Below, piece after piece: positions 17,175 to 24,476 of a stretch of 38,494 nucleotides of DNA. The stretch is from Acidobacteriaceae bacterium. GTDB taxonomy: Bacteria; Acidobacteriota; Terriglobia; Terriglobales; Acidobacteriaceae. Position 1 is the first letter of the stretch; every line of letters begins with the position of its first letter. The DNA lies in NCBI GenBank assembly GCA_027307045.1, contig DAHUXR010000037.1, positions 1-38,494 of the forward strand, given 5' to 3'. Below the pieces are notes generated by a model. That model was not told where the DNA came from. It ran no database searches and saw nothing but the letters and a program-made list of their open reading frames with translations. A program made the translations under genes and the position numbers.

Positions 17175-19091
17175 TTAATTAAACACCACAAATCCGCCCT
17201 TGGGCACGAGGATGTTTACGGCTTTGCCGTTACGCGCTTCCACCGTTACGTTCTGGCCGATCTGCGCCGCATCGGACGAGTACAGGCACTTCATCTTCTC
17301 GCCCACGCTATGCAGAGTATTATCGATTGTGACCCAGGCCAAGCGGGCGTTGTCCGGATCAGTATTGATGGCGCAAAGCAGTTCATCGTCCACAAAGACG
17401 CGCGACCAGGGCACTACTGAGAGAAGCTTGCCACCGAGCATCGTGGGCAGACCAAAGTTTGCGCCGTCGCCGGAAATTTCACGCAGAAACTGGCGGCCAC
17501 GCCGCAGCGCCGGTTCTTTCTCGCGCAGCGCAAGTATTCTGGTCAATTCCACATAAGCCGGATGCTGTTCATTGAAGAAGTGGCGGCCGCGTGTGCGAAA
17601 CGCGCCGAACTTCCCCCCGAACATTGATTCGCGAATATAGCGGTCGCAGCCATCGCCGCTGCCCGCGCCGTCAAAAGCCTGCTCAGTGCCGTAATAAATG
17701 CACGGAATGCCCATGGTGACGGCATTCAGCCCCAGCATGGCGATGAGCAGATCACTGCCGCGGTCCGCCGCGCAGAAACGGCCTTTGTTGTTGCCTTTGC
17801 GGACCTGGTCATGATCGTCCGTCATGGTCACGACTTTGTCACGAAACCACACGTGCGAATCCGCCCGGACCTGGAGCGAGTTGCGGAACAGATCAAAATA
17901 ATCCGCGGGATTGCGATAGCCTTTGGTCAGGTACTCCAGTTTGTCCTGCACATCGTCAAGGCCCAGCACGGCGTCCACGCCGGTGACTTGCTGCGTGTCA
18001 TAAGCGCGCTCGCGCCCGCCGGTGATTTCCGCAATCAGATAAAAATTCTCCTTGCCCAGCAATTCGGCGAACTCATGAATCACTCCGGCAAAAAACCGCG
18101 TTGCGCCGGGATCCATGTGCTTGACCGTGTCAATGCGAAAGCCGTCAAGATCGGCAAAGGCGATCCAGAATTTATAAACCTGGCAAAGGTTCACCAGCGT
18201 GGGAGAAACAATGTACTGGTCAATCTGGTCCTGATTGTTGACCATGACGCGCGCGCCGTGATGCAGGTCTTTGAGGGCGAAGAAATCGCCATCCAGAAAT
18301 TCTGGAAAATAGTCGAAGTTATTAATGTGGCCATGTTGCGTGAAATTTGTGGGGTCCTGAAACTCCGCGGGCCACACAGCGGCGTCAGGAAACGCCGCGG
18401 AATTGGCGGCTGTATCAACGGCGGCGAACGGCAGCGAGGGCGCACCTGTGGCGTCCCTGAAACCTTTTACGCGGTAAGGATTGCCGTCCCAGCGCGGATC
18501 TATAAAGTGATTGCCGTTGCTATCTACAGTGTCATAGCGGTCAGGGTCGTAAACAAAAACCTGCCCGGTATGGTTCAGGATAATGTCCAGCACCACGCGA
18601 ATTCCGTTTTCATGCGCGGTCTTCACCATATCGCGCAGATCGTCGCGCGTACCGAAGTGCGGATCAACGTCAAAAAAATTCTGGATGCCGTAACCGTGAT
18701 AAGTGTTATCGGCATTCACCTGCTTGAACACCGGGCTGAGCCAGATGGCGGTCACGCCCAGCCTGTGCAGGTAGCCCATCTTGGATGCGAGCCCGCGCAG
18801 GTTGCCGCCTACAAAATTTCCGCCCGCATCGCGCCACGCCGCGGCGTCGTCTGCATTCGCGATGGCATTGCCGGCATCCGTGGCTGTAAACATCAGCGTA
18901 CTGCCCGTTGTGACCGGCTCGCCGTCGATATCGAGAAAATCTTTTTCCTGGCCATCAGAAAATCGGTCTACCAGCATGAAGTAAAGCACCTCATCTTCCC
19001 AGTGTGGAGGCGACGGAAAATAAGGTGCGTCGTGGTCGCTGATGAGCTGCTTGAAGTCAAGATCGCTGATGCGCTGCAATGCCATGGCCAT
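17175..19091 (-). CDS. GH13 alpha-amylase family glycoside hydrolase
   Basis: It should hydrolyse or rearrange alpha-glucosidic bonds. The 638-residue protein has the GH13 catalytic set. The nucleophile Asp321 is in DGFRIDTVKH, the acid/base Glu355 is in YLIAEITGG, and the transition-state stabiliser Asp428 is in MTDDHDQ. Region I is VVLDIILNHTG. YFMLVDRFSDG at about residues 33-43 is the typical N-terminal entry of the barrel. No signal peptide is seen (MAMALQRISDLDFKQL), so it is probably cytosolic and may act on maltodextrin or glycogen-like substrates. A C-terminal beta domain (about 540-638) follows. ATG 19091 or 19085 can serve as start. The exact specificity cannot be read from the sequence. 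Confidence 0.92.
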   Translation of the reverse strand: MAMALQRISDLDFKQLISDHDAPYFPSPPHWEDEVLYFMLVDRFSDGQEKDFLDIDGEPVTTGSTLMFTATDAGNAIANADDAAAWRDAGGNFVGGNLRGLASKMGYLHRLGVTAIWLSPVFKQVNADNTYHGYGIQNFFDVDPHFGTRDDLRDMVKTAHENGIRVVLDIILNHTGQVFVYDPDRYDTVDSNGNHFIDPRWDGNPYRVKGFRDATGAPSLPFAAVDTAANSAAFPDAAVWPAEFQDPTNFTQHGHINNFDYFPEFLDGDFFALKDLHHGARVMVNNQDQIDQYIVSPTLVNLCQVYKFWIAFADLDGFRIDTVKHMDPGATRFFAGVIHEFAELLGKENFYLIAEITGGRERAYDTQQVTGVDAVLGLDDVQDKLEYLTKGYRNPADYFDLFRNSLQVRADSHVWFRDKVVTMTDDHDQVRKGNNKGRFCAADRGSDLLIAMLGLNAVTMGIPCIYYGTEQAFDGAGSGDGCDRYIRESMFGGKFGAFRTRGRHFFNEQHPAYVELTRILALREKEPALRRGRQFLREISGDGANFGLPTMLGGKLLSVVPWSRVFVDDELLCAINTDPDNARLAWVTIDNTLHSVGEKMKCLYSSDAAQIGQNVTVEARNGKAVNILVPKGGFVVFN

Positions 19092-19201
19092 GCCTCTGCA
19101 TGTTTAGTGACAGAGGATGTGCATTCCGTATCACCAGAATCCGACCTTAGCGCGGCCGGCTTGGTGGCAATGGGCGTTACAGGACCGTTGATCCGAATGC
19201 G

Positions 19202-20626
19202 TTACAGGCCGGCTGCTCGTTTCTTGCGCGCGCCGCGCCAGTAAAGCACCAGCCCTGTGCCGACGAACGCCGCCGTACAGCCAACAAGCTTGGCTTCAAA
19301 AAGCACTTTGTTCTCTCCGCCGGGCGGGATCGCCGCCAGCACCATGGAACCCAGCGTAATCAGAAACGCGAGTGAGCCGGCAATCCAGATTCCCGGCATG
19401 CCGCCCGGGACCAGCACGGCTTGTCCGTCGGCGCGGTCAGCACGATGCGCCAGCTTGATGGCTGCCGCGTACATATAAAGAAAGGGAATGAAGTAGAGAA
19501 TCACCGACATTGATACCAGAAACTGATACGCGCCAATTACCGTGGCGTTGATCTGTGAAAGCACAAGGATCGCCGCCGAGATCACGGCTTGAATCAGGAT
19601 GGAAATATACGGCGTCTTCCACTTGGGATGGATCTTGCCGAAATACGCGGGCAGGTAATGATCGATCCCGGCGACAAACGGCACGCGCGCCACGCCGGCA
19701 ACTGTTGCACCCACACCGCCGGCGTTGCCGACGGTAACCAGCAAAGCTGCGAGCATTCCAAACCAGGCAATCCCCAGCGCCGCTGAGCCAAAGCTAATGC
19801 CGCCGAAAACTCCGTTGCGCGGATCAATCTGTTCCGCCGGCAAAAGCCACAACAGCGCCATGGTGCCCAGAACGTAAATCACGGCAATCAGTCCGGTGGA
19901 AGCGTAGATGGCGCGCGGAAAAGTTTTGTGCGGTTCGCGGATTTCTTCGCTCATGGCGCACACCAGCTCCATGCCGGTAAAAGCAAACGCAATGCTCGAC
20001 CAGAAATTCAGCTTGTCGATGTCCGGCGGCCATTCCGGCCAGAGCCGCGGCCAGGAAAAGTGCGTCGCGCTGCCGCGATGCATCGCCAGATAAGTTCCAA
20101 TGCCTACCAGCATCACCAGCGGAACGTATGTGGCCGCGCCGCCGGCATTCTGCAGCCACTTGCCGATATCGAGTCCCACGATGTTGAAGAGCACCGCAAT
20201 CGCCAGCAATCCTAAAGACGCCCAGAGCAAATATTTCGGGCTGCTTGCCAGCCACGCATACTTTGGCCCGCCAATGTACACCGACATGGCCATGCTCGCG
20301 GTCAGCAATCCGGGAAAATAAAAGAACGTATAAATCCAGTACGCCCATCCGGCCACAAAGCCGTGGAAGTCGCCAAACGCCTCTTTGCTCCACACATACA
20401 GTCCGCCTTCCGCCGGATAGCGCGTGGAAAGCTCAATAATGATCAGCGCCGTGGGCAGAAAAAAGAACACCGCGGCCAGCACCCACAGGCTAATGGACGA
20501 CGTGCCGTTGTGCGCGGCGGCGGCAATCCAGCGCGGCCCCAGCACGGCGGCAATGTTGAACAGCAGCACGTCCCAGAAGCCCATGGCGCGGCGCAACTGT
20601 GATTTTGGAGCGGTTTCCTCGGCCAT
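19202..20626 (-). CDS. APC superfamily amino acid permease
   Basis: It is a proton- or substrate-coupled transporter of amino acids or amines in the inner membrane. The 474-residue protein has about 12 hydrophobic helices. The first helix contains the APC-type unwound glycine region (WDVLLFNIAAVLGPRWI), TM2-3 carry RYPAEGGLYVWSKEAFGD, and TM6 region FWSSIAFAFTGMELVCAMSEEI has the characteristic F-x-G-x-E pattern with the cytoplasmic E-E-I-R-EP motif. The length is normal. The start is ATG at 20626. It ends 110 nt upstream of the GH13 start on the same strand, so co-transcription is possible but there is no clear functional link. The ligand is not identifiable. Confidence 0.9.
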   Translation of the reverse strand: MAEETAPKSQLRRAMGFWDVLLFNIAAVLGPRWIAAAAHNGTSSISLWVLAAVFFFLPTALIIIELSTRYPAEGGLYVWSKEAFGDFHGFVAGWAYWIYTFFYFPGLLTASMAMSVYIGGPKYAWLASSPKYLLWASLGLLAIAVLFNIVGLDIGKWLQNAGGAATYVPLVMLVGIGTYLAMHRGSATHFSWPRLWPEWPPDIDKLNFWSSIAFAFTGMELVCAMSEEIREPHKTFPRAIYASTGLIAVIYVLGTMALLWLLPAEQIDPRNGVFGGISFGSAALGIAWFGMLAALLVTVGNAGGVGATVAGVARVPFVAGIDHYLPAYFGKIHPKWKTPYISILIQAVISAAILVLSQINATVIGAYQFLVSMSVILYFIPFLYMYAAAIKLAHRADRADGQAVLVPGGMPGIWIAGSLAFLITLGSMVLAAIPPGGENKVLFEAKLVGCTAAFVGTGLVLYWRGARKKRAAGL

Positions 20627-21110
20627 TCATTCCTTCCCGGTTTCCGTGGCGTGGATTCCAGCGAGCGCCATCATTCTATCGTGCTCTGTAAATTGCGGTG
20701 CGCATTCCCGCTCCGACGGGTCGGCGCAATCCTCGCCCCCGCCATCTGTTTTCCTGAGAAAGCGCCTGCTGGATGCATTCGTTGATGAACGATCTCGGGC
20801 GCGAAGTCGAAGGATCCGGCAGTTTATCCTTACAAAGGACGCCTTGATGCTGCATCGCAAAGGGACGGGGTTGGTCCCATTCGATCCTGCTTCTGATCAG
20901 TGCCATCCCTGTAAATCAGTGGTCAGATTCTGGTCTTTCAATCGCCAATTTTGGCAATTCCGGCGATGATGGCAATCTCTTCCGCCCTCCCCCCTCCCCG
21001 CCGACTAGGATTCTAAAGGGGTTAGCCGTCACCATCCCAATCCCATCCCAGGCCGATCCCGGCGATAGGCGCGCCTCGCGCGCCCACCCCTACCCCTACC
21101 CCTATGTTCA

Positions 21111-21148
21111 TCCCACTACGTCCCATGTCGTCCCATCGTGTCCCATAT
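21111..21148. repeat. 10-bp-period TCCCAt tandem words
   Basis: TCCCA starts at 21111, 21121, 21131 and 21141, exactly 10 nt apart, with variable 4-nt spacers. CCCTA triplets at about 21088-21104 precede it. The function is unknown. Confidence 0.6.
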
Positions 21149-21191
21149 TGGCGTAGGTTTCAGGGCTGCCCTTGTTGGGGTTTTCTGGCTG

Positions 21192-21219
21192 ATTGCTGAG
21201 TGCTAATTGCTGAATGCTT
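21192..21219. repeat. Heptamer tandem repeat (ATTGCTG/AGTGCTA-like) x4
   Basis: Two 14-nt units, ATTGCTGAGTGCTA and ATTGCTGAATGCTT, lie head to tail. Each splits into two similar heptamers, so the basic period is 7 nt, as in the 2711 array. Confidence 0.65.
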
Positions 21220-21420
21220 ATTGTCAAAGACCGTCCACCACACTACTTTTCCGCTCTGGAGCGAATCTCCAACTCTACCATTTGTTCGCTTTCAAGTCAA
21301 GAAGAAAATGCGCCAAAAGGCCTCCGCAAACTCCCAATTCGCGTATGAAACGGGATGGATCTCAGCGGCACAATCCTGCGACTCTTCGCTTACGCCCACA
21401 TCGTGTCAACGATCCATACA

Positions 21421-21452
21421 AGTGTCAGGGCACAAGTTCACTCGTGCCGTTA
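21421..21452 (+). repeat. REP-like palindrome AGTGTCAGGGCAC...GTGCC, copy 1
   Basis: AGTGTCAGGGCAC is followed by a short spacer and GTGCCGTTA, so GGCAC pairs with GTGCC. The same element in inverted orientation, with an identical first 13 nt, is found at 36005-36032. The loop sequences differ while the arms are kept. Confidence 0.65.
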
Positions 21453-21595
21453 CGCGACAAATGAAATCTCTTCCTTGCGCCGCAGGACCGGGGTCCCCGA
21501 CGCGCGTTTTTGCGTGGCGGGGTGGGGAGCCTGCCCTGAGCGACTGAGCGCCAGTGAACGAGTCGAACGGGCCCGCACGAGCCATACTCGTGTGG

Positions 21596-21661
21596 CACAG
21601 CCGCCCCCGGCTGTGAAGGCGCGGCAGCGCGCTCGGTGTAAGAACGGCCCTTTAGGGCCGT
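21596..21661. repeat. Two GC palindromes
   Basis: CACAGCCG at 21596 pairs with CGGCTGTG ending at 21615. ACGGCCC (21644-21650) pairs perfectly with GGGCCGT (21655-21661) over loop TTTA and is followed by GAAAAATGTTT. Both look like mobile intergenic palindromes. The second could act as a weak terminator on the plus strand. Confidence 0.55.
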
Positions 21662-21739
21662 GAAAAATGTTTGATCAAACTCCTTTCCTTGCGCCGCAGG
21701 CCAGCGCGCAGCCGAAGGCGGAGCGCGCTCGAAAAGATC

Positions 21740-21807
21740 AGCATAGCGGAGCGGCCAAAAAAGACCAGCATAGCGGAGCGGCCAAAAAAGACCAGCATAG
21801 CGGAGCG
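21740..21807 (+). repeat. 27-bp tandem repeat, 2.5 copies
   Basis: The unit AGCATAGCGGAGCGG + CCAAAAAAGACC is repeated exactly at 21740 and 21767, and for its first 14 nt at 21794. Because 27 is divisible by three, open frames crossing it read as 9-residue repeats, but no gene is credible there. The array abuts the pseudogene fragment that follows. Confidence 0.8.
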
Positions 21808-21820
21808 CGCGCTATACCTA

Positions 21821-22013
21821 TTCCAGCCCCCCAATGTAATAAACCAGCTTCAGCGGCTGCTCATTGAACTGGAATTTGAAAGCTCAAGGTTCCTGGTGCA
21901 CGGTCACGATCCGGACAAGTGCGACGTGATTGTGTGCTGGAAGCATAACTGGGCGGATTGTCCGGCATATTGAGGTGATTGAGCTGAGCAGCATTATCAG
22001 GCGGCTGGTGTAA
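21821..22013 (+). pseudogene. Frameshifted 3' remnant of a conserved hypothetical (nuclease-like) gene
   Basis: One frame encodes ELEFESSRFLVHGHDPDKCD followed by VIVCWKHNWADCP, then runs into TGA at 21971. Shifting by one base at 21965 restores HIEVIELSSIIRRLV and a TAA at 22011-22013. The composition HGHDPxxCDxIVCWxHNWxDCPxHIEVIELS is one I associate with acidobacterial hypothetical proteins that have a restriction-endonuclease-like C-terminal domain (from memory, unverified). The N-terminal part is missing and replaced by the 27-bp repeat array. This is therefore a gene end, truncated and with an indel. Confidence 0.65.
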
Positions 22014-22175
22014 GGATAATTGTCTCGCCGCGGGGCCAGAAAATCTTAACTATTTGCGATCTCGAGAGAACGCCTTGCTGCGGCAGGGCGCGGGACACCT
22101 TGTCGGGTTCTTTCGACTCGTGCTCACGACCGAGGGCGCTCACAGCGCTCAAGATGACAGATGTGGGCCAGTGAG

Positions 22176-22306
22176 TCAGTCGTCCCCTTGAAGGGGACTT
22201 CGTCTCGTTGTGTCCGCTTTCCCGCCGTTGAAACGGCGGGCTACTACGAGACGTCCCGCTAGTGCGGGACTGGGTTGTGGATGTGTCCGAGCAGCGTGGC
22301 TCTAGC
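22176..22306 (+). repeat. REP composite copy A (three palindromes, direct)
   Basis: Three palindromes follow each other. P1 is GTCCCCTT-G-AAGGGGAC (22182-22198), P2 is CCCGCCGTT-GA-AACGGCGGG (22221-22240), and P3 is GTCCCGC-TAGT-GCGGGAC (22253-22270). P2 is followed by CTAC, the complement of a GTAG foot. A shared tail runs to 22306. Copy B at 23219-23349 is the same length and nearly identical; copy C is inverted. Confidence 0.85.
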
Positions 22307-22632
22307 TCTTCCCCCCACGTTCCTAGTCTGCGGGAATGAGGGGAGGGCGTTCTTTTGCGGAGAAAACACAATGCCGCTACTTAGATACCAAATCGGCCTG
22401 ACTACCACCACTCTTGGGGCCTGGATCTAATCCGTCACGAGCTTCCTTTGTCCTCAGTGTTTCAAGATTTTGGTTTTCAAATTCTGGCAATTTTTGCAAG
22501 GACCAAAAGAAGCCTCGTTTCCGGAAACATTCAGGATTTTCTGAACTTGAGAGGCAGCGTGCCGCGTCTCTACGCTGGGATTGTTCCCGGACCGCAGATT
22601 TGATCAGGCGAGAACGCATTTTCTACCATAAT

Positions 22633-22730
22633 TCAGTCCCGCGTCAGCGGGACGTCTGGTAGTAGCCCGCCGTTTCAACGGCGGGAAAGCGGGAGGGGGC
22701 GATTAAGTCCCCGCAAGGGGACGACTGAAA
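22633..22730 (-). repeat. REP composite copy C (inverted)
   Basis: It contains the same three palindromes in the opposite order and orientation. P3' is GTCCCGC-GTCA-GCGGGAC (22636-22653), then GTAG (22662-22665) directly before P2' CCCGCCGTT-TC-AACGGCGGG (22666-22685), then P1' GTCCCC-GCAA-GGGGAC (22707-22722). The loops differ from copies A and B while the stems are kept, which indicates selection or recent mobility of the hairpin form. Confidence 0.85.
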
Positions 22731-22733
22731 CAA

Positions 22734-22753
22734 CGCGGGATTTCAATCCCGCG
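22734..22753. repeat. Palindrome overlapping the RAYT stop codon
   Basis: CGCGGGATT-TC-AATCCCGCG is a perfect 9-bp stem. The last codons of the transposase (Pro-Arg-Asp-stop) are inside it, so the palindrome ends the gene. Its stem is distinct from P1-P3. Confidence 0.8.
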
Positions 22754-23189
22754 GCCCAGAATAAAGTTTGATTCCGTGACGTTTGAGCATCTTCTCCAGT
22801 TCCTGCGCAAAATCCATCTTTGCGTGGTGCCGCTCCTGATTGTTAATGTAGCGAATTGTGTTTTCGAGTTGAGAGATTCCGATGCTGAATGCCGAATAAC
22901 CATCCTGCCAGTCGAATGTTCGCCGCTCAAGATGATCATTGATCCATTTTGAAGATCCGCCCTTAATCAACTGCACGGCTTTAGCAACGGACATTGTCGT
23001 GGGCAATGACAAGAGCGCATGGCAGTGGTCAGGCATTCCGCCGACGGCCAGGGCTTTGAATTTATTTTGGCGTGCGATTCCGGCGATGTATGGCCAGAGT
23101 TTGGCTTTCAGGTCGGTGGGAATGCTGACGCGGCGTTCTTTTGTCGAGAATACGCAGTGGGCGAGGATGCTGTAATAGGTGTGTGACAT
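22743..23189 (-). CDS. REP-associated tyrosine transposase (RAYT, IS200/Y1 family)
   Basis: This single-domain HUH endonuclease is of the IS200/IS605 Y1 type. It would cut single-stranded hairpin DNA through a 5'-phosphotyrosine. The metal-binding pair is His55 and His57 in MPDHCHALLSLP. The probable nucleophile is Tyr114 in IRYINNQERHH. The N-terminal MSHTYYSILAHCVFSTKERR and the GGSSKWIND block at about 77-85 are typical. It is 148 residues long, complete, with no frameshift. ATG 23189 starts the family N-terminus. It lies inside a nest of REP composites: copy B begins 30 nt upstream of the start and copy C ends 13 nt downstream of the stop. This argues that it is a RAYT acting on these palindromes rather than an ordinary insertion sequence; no TnpB or terminal inverted repeats are seen. 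Confidence 0.88.
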   Translation of the reverse strand: MSHTYYSILAHCVFSTKERRVSIPTDLKAKLWPYIAGIARQNKFKALAVGGMPDHCHALLSLPTTMSVAKAVQLIKGGSSKWINDHLERRTFDWQDGYSAFSIGISQLENTIRYINNQERHHAKMDFAQELEKMLKRHGIKLYSGPRD

Positions 23190-23645
23190 GCGCTGGCCAT
23201 TTTACAACGGCATTATTTTCAGTCGTCCCCTTGAAGGGGACTTCGTCCTTGTTGTGTCGCTTTCCCGCCGTTGAAACGGCGGGCTACTACGAGCCGTCCC
23301 GCTAGTGCGGGACTGGGTTGTGGATGTGTCCGAGCAGCGTGGCTCTAGCCTGCGTTTACGTGCCGCTGCGAAATACGTAATCGGGCTGCCACCACCTTGG
23401 GCTGGATCTAATACTGCCCTCCGCTTCCTCCGTTCCCCCGTGTTTCAAAGATTTTTGTTTTTGGGCCGCTCCTTCAGATCAGTGTCATCAGTGTTAATCA
23501 GCGGTAAGCTATGCTCTTCCCGATCTGCGCCTATCCGCGTAAATCTGCGGCGAAAAACTTTTTCCTTTTCTCCGCGACTCCGCGGAGAGCGCCTGGACGA
23601 AATCTGTATTGACAGTTACTCTCAAATGCCTGAGCATAGCGGCCT
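23190..23645. promoter_or_regulatory. Intergenic region with REP B, dispersed repeats and tonB promoter
   Basis: After copy B, 23477-23507 and 23533-23594 carry the dispersed CAGTGTCATCAGTG, ATCCGCGTAAATCTGCGG and CTCCGCGACTCCGCGG words. TTGACA at 23609-23614 is a perfect -35 box for the TonB gene. A weak -10 (GCATAG, 23634-23639) at 19-bp spacing would place the transcript start within a few bases of the ATG at 23646. Confidence 0.5.
23219..23349 (+). repeat. REP composite copy B (direct)
   Basis: P1 is at 23225-23241, P2 at 23264-23283 followed by CTAC, and P3 at 23296-23313. The tail GGGTTGTGGATGTGTCCGAG is shared exactly with copy A, and the two copies differ at only a few bases over 131 nt. 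Confidence 0.85.
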
Positions 23646-24443
23646 ATGTTTCGACGACAACTTCTTGCCGCAGCGGTTCTATTTCTCTGCCTTCTGTCAT
23701 CCACAGCCAACGCACAACAGCAGGTGCGCGGCCCCAATCCTGCCGTGAGTCAAGGCGTGGCGGGCACGTTTCTGCTGAAGAAGGTCATGCCGGTTTATTC
23801 GGACGACGTAAAGAGCATGAATACGTCCGGCCAAATCGTTCTCGCGTTGACGGTCGACAAAGCCGGTAAAGTTGCGCACGCGATGGTGGTGGACAGAGAT
23901 TTATGGGGGCGCAAGTCAGTGAACATTGGAGATCCGCACTTGCGGCAGACCTCACTGGACGCCGTGAAGCAATGGACCTACCGGCCTTATCTCCTCAACG
24001 GAGCGGCGGTGGATATTGATACCTCAGTGGTTCTGCTGTTTGATTTTAGCCATCCTAATTTTCCAATAGTAAAACTAGGAGAAGCGCCTTCCGGGCCTCC
24101 GCCTTCCAAGCCGGAACCGAATGCGGTTGATGCCGGAAAGGCTTCGGTCGGGGAATTTGGCAAGCCCTTGATCGACCCCAGGGTGGCGGAAGCAAAATTG
24201 ACGGGAAGAGTGGAGCCACAATATCCGCAGATGGCAAAAATTGCGCACATTCATGGCGACGTGGTCCTGCACATTTTGATTGATAGACAGGGGCACGTTG
24301 CCAAAGTGAAAGCAAAGGACGGTCATCCAATATTGATTCAGGCTGCCATTGACGCGGTGAACAAATGGGATTACCAGCCTTTCCTGCTGAATGGCCAGCC
24401 AACTGACGTGGAGACTTCTGTGACAGTCAAATTCCGGCCCTGA
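23646..24443 (+). CDS. TonB-family protein with two tandem TonB C-terminal domains
   Basis: The 265-residue protein has a signal-type N-terminus (LLAAAVLFLCLLSSTANAQ, residues 6-24, cleavage expected after ANA). The first TonB_C-like domain, about 35-140, contains SGQIVLALTVDKAGKV and AVKQWTYRPYLLNGAAV. The second, about 180-265, contains RVEPQYPQMAKIAHIHGDVV and AVNKWDYQPFLLNGQPT. The repeated WxYxPxLLNGxxV block makes the duplication clear. No transmembrane anchor to ExbBD follows the signal, so it may be a free or outer-envelope TonB-like protein rather than a classical energiser. Such proteins are common in acidobacteria. The start is ATG 23646, the first base set after a repeat patch. 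Confidence 0.85.
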   Translation: MFRRQLLAAAVLFLCLLSSTANAQQQVRGPNPAVSQGVAGTFLLKKVMPVYSDDVKSMNTSGQIVLALTVDKAGKVAHAMVVDRDLWGRKSVNIGDPHLRQTSLDAVKQWTYRPYLLNGAAVDIDTSVVLLFDFSHPNFPIVKLGEAPSGPPPSKPEPNAVDAGKASVGEFGKPLIDPRVAEAKLTGRVEPQYPQMAKIAHIHGDVVLHILIDRQGHVAKVKAKDGHPILIQAAIDAVNKWDYQPFLLNGQPTDVETSVTVKFRP

Positions 24444-24476
24444 ATTTGAGCCCAGGATGGCGAAAGGCCGAGGGAC

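Larger units (their letters stand above)
20627..21739. other. Long intergenic region rich in decayed repeats
   Basis: No convincing gene is seen. 20627-20890 should contain the upstream region of the APC permease. 20896-20930 is a diverged copy of the dispersed CAGTGTCATCAGTG / AAATCAGCGGT repeat. 21031-21148 is a C-rich run of TCCCA words and CCCTA triplets. 21192-21219 is a heptamer array. 21421-21661 contains three different palindromes, listed separately. Base composition shifts repeatedly within the segment, as expected from a pile-up of small insertions. Confidence 0.6.
22014..22742. other. Gene-free region upstream and downstream of REP copies A and C
   Basis: Besides copies A and C it holds 22372-22487, a diverged version of the sequence that follows copy B (23361-23469). 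Shared words include GGATCTAAT, GCTTCCT and GTGTTTCAA. The duplicated block is therefore longer than the palindromes alone. No supportable coding sequence was found. Confidence 0.55.

Noticed and set aside
20627..20860. 77-codon open frame upstream of the APC permease
   Set aside because: No family pattern, ribosome site or conserved words; it sits where the permease promoter should be.
21667..21867. Open frame with KDQHSGAAK repeats
   Set aside because: It is created by the 27-bp tandem array in an arbitrary frame and has no family features; the only gene-like signal is in another frame further on.
22377..22619. Minus-strand open frame between REP copies A and C
   Set aside because: Its composition is random-like and it covers the diverged duplicate sequence, which is not conserved in frame in the other copy.
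22176..23349. Complete insertion sequence with direct REP copies as terminal repeats
   Set aside because: The flanking copies are REP composites, not terminal inverted repeats; no target duplication or TnpB was found, and a third inverted copy lies inside.
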